Positions 55,771 to 64,000 of a stretch of DNA of 64,000 nt are shown piece by piece (the first letter of the stretch is position 1; every line of letters begins with the position of its first letter). Made by a program: the position numbers and the translations under genes. The stretch covers positions 1,116,001 through 1,180,000 of the forward strand of contig JAIQDT010000107.1 of the NCBI GenBank assembly GCA_021521415.1. Direction: 5' to 3'. The notes beneath the pieces are model-generated. The model did no database searches. It saw nothing but the letters and a program-made list of their open reading frames with translations, and was not told the origin of the DNA. The DNA is from Bidens hawaiensis (taxonomy: Eukaryota > Streptophyta > Magnoliopsida > Asterales > Asteraceae).

Positions 55771-56597
55771 ATATGTCAACTGACATTTAATTAATTGAGA
55801 TTGTTACCGGATAATAGTGTCATTAATTAAAATTATTTAAATCTAATTTCCTAAACTAAGTTTATTTGTAAAATACCTAATCTAAGTGTTGCTGATTTTT
55901 AAGTAAAATAAACTATTTGTTATTATAAATCAAAATATTATGAAAACAGCTATGATTTTGATAAATAAAACACAAACAATAAAAAATTAATATCGGTGTT
56001 GAACTAACTAGCAAGACAACGTACATGGAATGTATCAAACTATATAATAAGTTGTCAAGCACGTGCTAAACTATAACTCGCTTCAATTAAGTGAGATTTT
56101 ATGAGAATTATTGAAAGATCCGTTCAATTCGATGAGATTCAAAAGGATGCTACTATGAAGCAACCATAATTTCATAAAATAAATATATGATTTATTAAAT
56201 TAGTGTTTGGATCAAATAAAACTAACTTTGTCGTGATAAATATACAAATAACTTTATCATGGTAAATATACTCTATGAATTTTGAACTATAGTAATTGTT
56301 ATCATACAATTTTGTTTTTTAAATCATAATTACTCAAGTTCAAATCTTTAATTACTATATTTATTTGTATGTTTAGTATGTTAATTTTATTTGTACTAGA
56401 TCCTGTCATTATTAAACTATGTTATAAAATTATTATATTTTTATGAAAAAAATATCTCTTATTTTATGTTAAAATATGACTCTCTTGATGCTAAATTAAC
56501 ATATGACATGCACAACGTAAAAACACCAAACAAATTTTGTGACACGTGAAACGCGGTATAAGGGTAACTGGCACAATGTAATAACACAAAACAATTT
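55771..56597. other. No recognisable gene; AT-rich DNA before the Tat LTR
   Basis: The only notable item is at the end: a phrase at 56528-56553 (CAAATTTTGTGACACGTGAA) resembles the LTR start at 56590-56613 (ACAATTTTGTGGCAGCTGAA), so the LTR may begin at about 56539 instead. Confidence 0.5.
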
Positions 56598-57612
56598 TGT
56601 GGCAGCTGAAGCGCGGGTTGTGGGCAATGAATTTATTAAGGGAGAGTGAAGAGGTAGGTCCCAGCAGAGCCCAGTTGGACCCGCAAGACTCACCTTGAAC
56701 AGGGACGTCTGCGCAACGACCAACTGCTCCCGCAGGACCCACCATGCTCAGAGAAAACCTTACGCGCAGTACGCCAGCTGTACCCGCAGGGAAAGCCTCC
56801 CAATGGTGAAGTACCCCGCCTGTTCCCGCAGTTGCGGATACAAGCCATCAGGGAAGGCTACCCGCACTAACAGCAAGGCTACACGCACAAGGCACTAGCT
56901 ACTTCAGTAGTCATGAAGGAATGAGCAAGGCGGGAATACTCCCGCCTAAATGAGCCAGTCCGTATGCTTCTGGAAGATCTTTTGTACTATACCTACTAAG
57001 GTATGGGCAGAACAGACGATCTGACCAGAACAGCCCATGAACCAATCACAGGGTGACAGCTCACCGACAACAGTACGAGGAGGAGCACCCTCTAGTACTG
57101 TTTGTCATTATTAGCCGCTGCCTACTCACCAACCCTTACTATGGGACGTGCGCAGCCTACAGTTGGTGGAACAGTGCATAGCCGGCAGTAAAGGAACAGT
57201 GTACAGCCGACCTTGTTACTGTCGGCCGTAGTCTATCCACCAACCAGCATGGCCTGTGCGTAGTCCACTGTTGGGGGAACAGGAATACTATTCAGCCGGC
57301 TGTACCTTCTAGGAAACCTACCTTCGGCTATAAATACTCCAACACCTTGGAATGGTAAGGACATCATCTGATATCTCATTCTTATCTAGCAATCTCTTAA
57401 TATACACTTATATTCAGAGCAATCTAGTCTGATTCTCACGCCGGAGGGTGGTCACAAGGAGGAACCCCCCCCTTCTCAGTGACGAGCTTACGGTGTCTGT
57501 TTTGCAGGTCACCTGAAGAACAACCTTCTCTGCTGGACCTCATCCTCGTGGGAAACATTACTTAACCCCCAGATTATCCATAATCTGCCCCGGGTCACTT
57601 AGTGTTTCTTCA
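56598..57612 (+). repeat. 5' LTR of a Tat-lineage gypsy element (element M)
   Basis: Starts TGTGGCAGCTG (provisional) and ends ..GTTTCTTCA directly before the primer site. TATA box CTATAAATAC at 57328-57337. It is rich in CCGCA and AGCCGGC/CAGCCGAC phrases that recur irregularly. The matching 3' LTR lies beyond the window, so the left boundary is not proven. Confidence 0.65.
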
Positions 57613-57628
57613 TTGGCGCCATCCGTGC
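57613..57628 (+). promoter_or_regulatory. Primer binding site of element M
   Basis: TTGGCGCCATCCGTGC. The TGGCGCC start is the form seen in Tat/Athila-type gypsy elements, which do not use tRNA-Met. The exact tRNA is not identified. Confidence 0.7.
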
Positions 57629-57674
57629 ATAAAAGCTAGAACTAATTCTTAGTTTTTTCAAAATTTCTGAAGAA

Positions 57675-60600
57675 ATGGTTAACGTTACTCCGGTCCCAAG
57701 GCCAGTAAGTGACCAAGAAACCCCGGTGACCACAACCCCAGCAACTGGGAACACCGGCGGTTATACAAATCTTCCGAACACTACCCCGGTTACCCAAGCC
57801 GGGGCAAGTGCAGTAAATATTCCACTGGGGTTCACTGATGCCCAGTTGGAGAAACGAACGAGGGTCCCTCGCAAAACACTAGATCAAGTTAAGGCGTGGG
57901 CCGAAGCACGTCAGAAAGAGTTCCAAGCTGAGTTGGATGAACGCTTGCGTTCAGTTCAACAGGCTGACGAATTCGGCAGTACTCGCCAACATCTCAATAT
58001 GAACAGTGAGTGCGAGTACTCAGACGATGAGCGGGAAGAATCCGATACCGACGCAAACCCTCGCCATAAGGCAAAAGGGAAGCGTAAGGAAACGGACTTC
58101 CAGCCGACAAGGAATTTTGGGGAAGCCTTTAAACCAACAAATGCGGAGAGAAACCCGCGTGACTTCTCCAAAACCTTTAGACCAACTGCTGCAAATGCAG
58201 GAAAGTCTAAGTTCGCAAGGGACATTGCGGAAGCAATCGCCCCGAGAAGTGCCAAACAAATGTCCAACATCGGCACTTATGATGGTCTATCCGACCCAGA
58301 CGACCACTTGAACAGATTCATTGCGGGGGCAACCGTCAGTAACTGGACGGAACCCACGTGGTGTTATATGTTCCAGATGACTCTGGTTGGAGCGGCCAGG
58401 GCATGGTTCGATCGTTTACCGGTCCACCACATTTACGATTGGGCGGACTTTCAGAACAAGTTCAGCCAGCACTTCAGCCAGCAAAGGAAATATACTGAAG
58501 AACAGTGGACGATCCTCAACTGCGTTAGAGAAGAGGATGAATCTTTACTAGACTTCATCACTCGCTTCAACTCCAAAAAGCTAAGTCTCGGCAACATAAG
58601 TGAAGATCTTGTTCGCGCCGCTTTCATCCAGGGCGCCGAATACCCAGAGCTTATCCGCACATTGACGGGTAAGGACGGCATGCCATCAACATGGGATGCC
58701 ATCATGACGGTGGCCAAGCGCTTTGCCGAGACGGAGAAGCAACTGGGAAGGGATCTTCCCCAGAGTACACACCTCTACATGCAGAGGACTAGAGAAAACA
58801 ATGTTCGGATCGCCCGGCAGAACAAAAAGAGGAAGCTAGGTATCTGGCAGTCAAGGGTAAACTTTGACACCTCATCCAGCTCTCACCCTCTTGTTGGCGG
58901 AAGAAATAACACACACCCTTCAAGCCAAAAACACCGGTGGACGCCACTCACCAAAAGCGTCACGGAGATATTTGCCACTGAAAAGCTACCATGGCCAAAA
59001 GCTCCAATGATCCGGCAGCGACCTAATGCGGATCAGAGTAAATCCAGTGACTTCCACGGGACAAAAGGTCATAGTACGGAAGAGTGTACATCCTTGAAGG
59101 ATATTGTTGAAGCATTCGTCAAGGATGGAAGACTGGCACACCTGGTGGCATCAATCAAGAAGGGAGGAAGGAACGACAACCGGTACCGAGGCAACGGACG
59201 AAAGCCCGTTGACATCAGCATCAACATGGTTCATGGTAAGATCAGAGGAAGAAAAAGGCGAACGACAGAACCATGCGCGTGGAAGGAAGCTGAGGTGCGC
59301 TTCCCGCGAGTGCCAGGAGGACCCAGCAAAGAAGGCCCTATCGTCATCAAAAGCCAGCTGGGGCACTACATCACTTCTCGCACTCTTGCTGACAACAGAG
59401 CCTCGTCAACGGTGATGTACAGGCAGTTCTTCGACAAGCTAGATGACGAAGACAAAGAGCGCCTGGAAACGATCTGCGCCTCGATGGAAGGGTTCGATGG
59501 CAGCACAAACACCCCCCTGGGCATCCTATCTTTCCCCGTCACTCTTACGGACGGGAATCACTCACGCACAGAAGACGTGGATTTTGTCGTAATGAGGAAG
59601 CCACACCACACATACGACATTCTCTTAGTCTTAGCACTTATACACGCTTCACGCAGGTTAAGACGATATTTCCAGGGTCACCCAATCACCATTCTCTCCA
59701 ACTTCAAACTTGCAAACGTTCTAGGCAAACCCGAGTTATCGGGACGCCTAGCCAAATGGGCAATTGAGTTGGGGGAGTACGCGATAAAGTATAAGCCAAG
59801 ACCAGCCATAAAAGGCCAGGTTTTGGCCGACTTTATTGCGGAAGTGCCTGCATCGCGGGAAAAAGAGTGCCAGGAAGAGGCTCAACCCTCTCCAGCACAA
59901 GACATCAATGATGTCTGGCGACTCTACACTGATGGAGCAGCCAGTAACGAGGGTTCAGGCGCAGGGCTGAAACTAACCAACCCAGCAGGCCAAGAATACA
60001 CTTACGCTATTCGACTGGACTTTCCAAGTACGAATAACGAAGCCGAGTATGAGGCATTCTTGGCTGGGCTGAGAATTGCGCGTAAGATGGGAGTGAAAAA
60101 CTTGGAAGCCCACGTGGATTCCATGTTAGTAGCCAATCAAATCAACGGGACGTACACGGCCGTGAACGACACAATGGCCCTGTACCTCACACAAGCAAAA
60201 TCCCTTATGCGCGATTTCAACGACTGCAAAGTCATACACGTCAAGCGAAGTGAAAACAAATCTGCGGATGCGTTAAGCAAGCTTGCATCATTAGCCTTCA
60301 CCCACTTAGGAAAGGATATCCGCATTGAACTCCTCGAGACACCTTCGGTCACGCACAAGGAAATTTGTGTCATCCAAACCGGCACGGAAACGTGGATGAC
60401 ACCAATAATAAAATACCTTGCGGCAGGTACACTACCAGAGTCAAAAGCACAGGCAAGAAAACTACGCTGTAAAGCACTGAATTATCAACTCATCGATGAC
60501 ATCCTTTACAGACGTAACTTTCTTGGCCCACTCTTAAGATGCGTGGACAACCAAGATGCTGACTACCTCCTAAGGGAAGTACACGAAGGCATCTGTGGAG

Positions 60601-61622
60601 TACACGCAGGTCCCCGCGCTGTTGTAGCTAAGCTAAACAACGCGGGATACTTTTGGCCGGGGATGCATACGGATGCGCTGGCATACATCAGAAAATGCAG
60701 GTCTTGCCAGCTCTACGCACCCAACACGCACCGCCCGAAGAATGAACTTGTTCCAGTCACCTCTTCATGGCCATTTCAGAAGTGGGCCATCGATGTGACA
60801 GGCCCATTTCCTTCAGCAGCAGGAAATGTTCTGTTCCTAGTGGTAGCCATCGACTACTTCACCAAGTGGATAGAAGCAAAACCCTTAGCCCAAACAACCG
60901 CGAAACATATCAAAAAATTTATTTGGGAATTTATTATTTGTCGTTTTGGACTTCCACAGAATTTGGTGAGCGATAACGGCACCAACTTTGCTGACAAGAA
61001 GCTACAACAGTGGCTAAAAGAACTTCAAATCACCCACACCTTTACCTCAGTGGCACACCCGCAAGGTAATGGTGAGGTGGAAAGAGCAAATAAGAGCATC
61101 GTCGAAGGCATAAAGAAAAGACTCTTGGAACACAGATCCGGCTGGGTGGACGAGCTTCCGCGCGTCCTTTGGGCAAACAGAACGCTGAAGAAGGCCAGTA
61201 CGGGAGAAACCCCGTTCAGTCTCACTTATGGCACTGAAGCCATGGTCCCGGTCGAAATTGGCTTACCCTCACCAAGGGTCTTGATTCAGCCAGAAGACAA
61301 TGATGCGGAAAGGCGGTTGGACCTTATGCTAACCGAGGAACGCAGAGACTTAGCCGCAGTGCGTGAAGAGAACTACAAGCGACAAATGCAAAAGTACTAC
61401 AACACGCGGGTAAAACTCTGCAACTTCAATGTAGGAGACTACATACTGCGTAACAACGAGGCTTCGAACCAAGAACGCCCAGGAAAGCTGGCCCCGGTCT
61501 GGGAAGGGCCATACATTATCAAAGAAGTCCTGGGAAAGGGCGCATACCGGCTCGAAAGGCTCGATGGCACTCCCATCCCAAGAACATGGAATGGAGCTCA
61601 ATTACGCAAATGTTATATGTAG
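57675..61622 (+). CDS. gag-pol: Element M Gag-Pol polyprotein lacking reverse transcriptase
   Basis: 1315 residues, open throughout, ATG 47 bases after the primer site. Gag: capsid region at about residues 195-345 (IGTYDGLSDPDDHLNRFIAG, WFDRLP, FSQHFSQQRKYTEE). Its knuckle (59046-59087) has Ser where the first Cys is expected. Protease-like segment at about 560-655, but the active-site triplet reads DNR (ADNRAS) instead of D-T/S/N-G. At about residue 654 (DILL) the sequence passes straight to the end of RNase H (LIHASRRLRRYFQGH). The entire RT is missing without loss of frame. Then the second, archaeal-type RNase H of Tat elements (YTDGAAS, NNEAEYEA, HVDSML, SADALSK; all four acidic residues present), integrase zinc region (HHCC intact) and core with D, D and E (AIDVTG, SDNGTNF, GEVERA). 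Not autonomous. Confidence 0.9.
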   Translation: MVNVTPVPRPVSDQETPVTTTPATGNTGGYTNLPNTTPVTQAGASAVNIPLGFTDAQLEKRTRVPRKTLDQVKAWAEARQKEFQAELDERLRSVQQADEFGSTRQHLNMNSECEYSDDEREESDTDANPRHKAKGKRKETDFQPTRNFGEAFKPTNAERNPRDFSKTFRPTAANAGKSKFARDIAEAIAPRSAKQMSNIGTYDGLSDPDDHLNRFIAGATVSNWTEPTWCYMFQMTLVGAARAWFDRLPVHHIYDWADFQNKFSQHFSQQRKYTEEQWTILNCVREEDESLLDFITRFNSKKLSLGNISEDLVRAAFIQGAEYPELIRTLTGKDGMPSTWDAIMTVAKRFAETEKQLGRDLPQSTHLYMQRTRENNVRIARQNKKRKLGIWQSRVNFDTSSSSHPLVGGRNNTHPSSQKHRWTPLTKSVTEIFATEKLPWPKAPMIRQRPNADQSKSSDFHGTKGHSTEECTSLKDIVEAFVKDGRLAHLVASIKKGGRNDNRYRGNGRKPVDISINMVHGKIRGRKRRTTEPCAWKEAEVRFPRVPGGPSKEGPIVIKSQLGHYITSRTLADNRASSTVMYRQFFDKLDDEDKERLETICASMEGFDGSTNTPLGILSFPVTLTDGNHSRTEDVDFVVMRKPHHTYDILLVLALIHASRRLRRYFQGHPITILSNFKLANVLGKPELSGRLAKWAIELGEYAIKYKPRPAIKGQVLADFIAEVPASREKECQEEAQPSPAQDINDVWRLYTDGAASNEGSGAGLKLTNPAGQEYTYAIRLDFPSTNNEAEYEAFLAGLRIARKMGVKNLEAHVDSMLVANQINGTYTAVNDTMALYLTQAKSLMRDFNDCKVIHVKRSENKSADALSKLASLAFTHLGKDIRIELLETPSVTHKEICVIQTGTETWMTPIIKYLAAGTLPESKAQARKLRCKALNYQLIDDILYRRNFLGPLLRCVDNQDADYLLREVHEGICGVHAGPRAVVAKLNNAGYFWPGMHTDALAYIRKCRSCQLYAPNTHRPKNELVPVTSSWPFQKWAIDVTGPFPSAAGNVLFLVVAIDYFTKWIEAKPLAQTTAKHIKKFIWEFIICRFGLPQNLVSDNGTNFADKKLQQWLKELQITHTFTSVAHPQGNGEVERANKSIVEGIKKRLLEHRSGWVDELPRVLWANRTLKKASTGETPFSLTYGTEAMVPVEIGLPSPRVLIQPEDNDAERRLDLMLTEERRDLAAVREENYKRQMQKYYNTRVKLCNFNVGDYILRNNEASNQERPGKLAPVWEGPYIIKEVLGKGAYRLERLDGTPIPRTWNGAQLRKCYM

Positions 61623-62326
61623 ATCAATTCCAAACTTGTAAAGAAAAGGCCTAGAGCCACTTCTAATGGAAATGATTCTCCTTTCACAATGTGTTGATAG
61701 CCTTACCTTTATACTTATGAACTTCCCACACTGATGTGCCGGTATTCACCGCATAAATGGGGGAAGAAGTAAGTCGTTACGTGTGGAAGGCGGCAAAACC
61801 CGCATAAACACAACGCTAAAAATCTCAAGTTTTAAGGAAAACCTACACGCATGTCAGATGTAAGTAAAGTTTAGCCATCCTTGTAAGTGCAAGTGACGGT
61901 CTTACCCGCACAATCACGAACAAGGAAGCAAAACTTCAACCTATCATCTACCACGTCCAAAGGTTAACTTATTCTGAACACTTAGAAAATTTCAAAGGAA
62001 AAGATGAGGAAAACTTCCACGCAGGTCAGATATAAGTAAAGTTAAGCCATCCTACTAAGTGTAAGTGACGGTCATACCCGCACAATCATGAAAGAGGAAG
62101 CGAAACAAACTTATAATTTACCACGTTAAAAAGTTAACTTATCTAAGTACTAAAGAAATTGCTAAGTTAGATCAAAACAGGCGTAAAATAAACATGGCAA
62201 AGAACTAACACAATCTTTATTCCATCAAATTCAAATATTACAAAGATTGCTGGGTGCATACCCGCATACAAAAGAAGCTATACAAAAACAAAAATCTACG
62301 CTAATGGTGGAGAGGGATCTTCAGGA
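61623..62326 (+). repeat. 3' region of element M with a 172-bp period duplication
   Basis: Non-coding on the plus strand. Two similar blocks start at 61853 and 62025; each has GTCAGAT.TAAGTAAAGTT, GTGACGGTC.TACCCGCACA and TTAACTTAT landmarks. They lie between integrase and the antisense gene. Confidence 0.75.
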
Positions 62327-63989
62327 TCATGCTTCAGGACCACTTCCACTTGGACCCGCACCATCAGTAGAGCGTGGCGGTTCAAGGAAAGCTTTAAGAA
62401 TAGTTAGCCCATCATCAGCAGCAGCGACTTCGTTTACCTTCTCCACCACCGGATGCGGGAAGGCGGCGTACTGATTCACTGCTTGGTCATAAACAGCTTC
62501 AGTATCCACATTATACAAAGGGAAGTTGGAAGGCGGGATGCCTTTCTCAACAAACCCTAGACCAAGCAGGAAGCCGGCCTTTTCCCCATCCTCGTGAGAA
62601 GCGTTGAGGGCTGTGCTCATAGCATCGTCATAAGACGTCTCCGTGAAGACCCGATGCACAACCTACAAAAAGAAAAATACAAGTATCAAAACCTTTTCTA
62701 TTTACAAAGAAAAGCGTAAAAACATGAAAAGCTTACCTGAGACAACGCTTCTCGAAGAAGCCATTCCTTGGCAACCAGAGCTTCTTGGAGGGCGGCTTGA
62801 GCTTGGGTACAGGCGCGTTCGGCTTCACTTTTATTCAGGTTGGCAAGCAACACTTCCTTTGCAGCAGCCTCTTCGACGCCCTTTAGCTTCCGCTCAGTGT
62901 GGTCAAGCACGCCCCTCTGGTCAAGGATCTCTTGGAGCTACTTCGCGTCCTCCATCGCCAAGGCATCATGAGCCTGTTGGAGCGCCTCTAATTTAGCTTT
63001 AAGTTCCTCATTCTCGAGGCGTAGAGGCTCAGCAACAGCTTCAGCCTTGGTGGCCCTTTCAGTTGCGTTCCTAGCAGTTTCCTTAGCCAGCCGAAGCTGT
63101 TCGTTAACAGCTTGGGCAGCCTTGGAACGGGCCTCGAGACGGGCCTGAACCTCAACTTCAAGGGCCTTGAACGCCTTCTCCTTCTCTGCAGCCACGGCGG
63201 AGAGCCTCCTATTCTCCTCCCGAACAGCCCGCGCCTGAGCCACTTCTTGAATGCGAGCTGCTTTTAACTTGTCGTTTTCACGACAAAGCAGCTCGACGCG
63301 CGGCTGCATCCGGGCTAGGAGAACCCGAAGCTCATTGGTTAGCCTACCTCCTGGTAGCTAACCATGGCTTCCCCCAACGCACCACTGGGAGCTGCGTGAC
63401 GAGCCCAATCCACGCACTCCACAGGGGTGCGAAGGGTTGTTCCTCGGCGGATGTTCCATCGTGGAACATACACTTCATTGGAATCCGACACTGCAAAAAA
63501 CAAAAAGCAGTTAGGAAAAGATGATATAAAAAAAAAAAAAAAATAGGCCAAGAGAACCCTACGCACCTGTAGGGTCAATAACAGGCCGATAGCCGCCAAA
63601 CCCGTCACCTGAACCCAAGGGAAATCCGTCCAAGAGGTCAGGTAGACGGGAAGGAGGCAGAGGTTGGCGAGAAGCCCCATGCATACCTGAAGGATCGGCC
63701 GTCGATGCCGATGACGGAGGAGGCATGGTGAAGTCCGCCACGGTCGCCGTTGCAGAGTCCGCAGCAAAAGTAACCGCCGGCTCAGTGAAAGATGCTGTAA
63801 AAATGGCACTGACAGCCGGCGGTGATGTCGTCACAGCTGGAACAGTTGGCTCAATGGATTGAGCAACTGAACCAGCGGAAGCAGGCGCAGCCGCCTGGGT
63901 CGTCGCCTCAGGTAGGCTGACCAAGCCTACCGTCATGGGCGGGGGAGTACTCTTCCCTGCTCCACCCTGGAATGCGTCAACATCCACGC
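62327..63989 (-). CDS. Antisense gene of element M (C-terminal exons), coiled-coil protein
   Basis: On the minus strand with GT-AG splice signals. Exon 63989-63567 is Ala/Pro/Thr-rich, preceded by TTTGTGCAG and ended by CCTACAG|GTGCGT. Exon 63490-~63348 has SDSNEVYVPRWNIRRGTTL and CVDWARHAAP. A long coiled coil runs ~63345-62737 (LTNELRVLLARMQPR onward), with a 1-base shift at its start and a TAG near 62938-62940 in the same frame, ending CTCAG|GTAAGC. The last exon 62662-62327 follows TTTTGTAG and ends with a stop. I recognise the layout from antisense ORFs of Tat/Grande-like elements whose N-terminus is the 'putative gypsy type transposon' domain (PF04195); that part would be off the right edge. 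The function is unknown. The TAG and the shift suggest this copy is damaged. Confidence 0.65.
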
Positions 63990-64000
63990 CTGCACAAAGA

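Noticed and set aside
1..64000. tRNA, rRNA or other structured RNA genes
   Set aside because: I saw no cloverleaf-like or rRNA-like sequence; tRNA-related strings are only primer binding sites.

Overview
This window looks like plant nuclear DNA made almost entirely of transposable elements stacked inside one another. I found no convincing single-copy host gene. Evidence for a plant: Ty3/gypsy elements of the chromovirus (Tekay/Del-like) and Tat types, Sirevirus-like Ty1/copia elements, a CACTA end, a PIF/Harbinger element with a GT-AG intron, and initiator-tRNA-Met primer sites (TGGTATCAGAGC). The general look of the elements recalls Asteraceae, but that is recall, not a search.

Layout. 1-2441: 5' part of a minus-strand copia element (gag, leader, partial LTR). 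2442-15749: a plus-strand chromovirus (element A) inserted beside that LTR's TATA box. It has a 4.86-kb 5' LTR, PBS, a small membrane-anchor ORF, gag, pol, PPT and a truncated 3' LTR. Both LTRs carry the same captured integrase fragment from another gypsy family. 15750-16242: scraps of a minus-strand gypsy element. 16243-36781: 3' part of a Sirevirus-like copia element (E1): non-coding stretch, downstream env-like ORF, PPT and LTR. The ORF is split by a solo LTR (B1; target duplication AATCG). B1 was hit by an 11-kb element C (20477-31503) and by a second solo LTR (D2; duplication TATAT). C was in turn hit by a minus-strand gypsy LTR (D1). 36782-46578: pol, 3' region and env-like ORF of a second, decayed Sirevirus-like copy, interrupted by solo LTR J (duplication GATCC) and solo LTR B2 (duplication GAACA). 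46579-47837: right end of a CACTA element. 47838-50023: AT-rich DNA with a TA microsatellite. 50027-52056: an apparently complete PIF/Harbinger element with an intact DDE transposase (duplication TTA). 52140-55770: three consecutive long-inverted-repeat elements. 56598-64000: a Tat-lineage gypsy element with LTR, PBS, a 1315-residue Gag-Pol that lacks reverse transcriptase, and a spliced antisense gene running off the right edge.

Of most interest: the LTR with a captured integrase; element C, whose gag is followed by about 1,300 codons I cannot assign and no pol; the RT-less but open Tat polyprotein; promoter-proximal palindromes in two unrelated LTRs; and a damaged zinc knuckle in every gag in the window. 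All alignments were by eye, and LTR ends are given as the best TG...CA/TSD reading.
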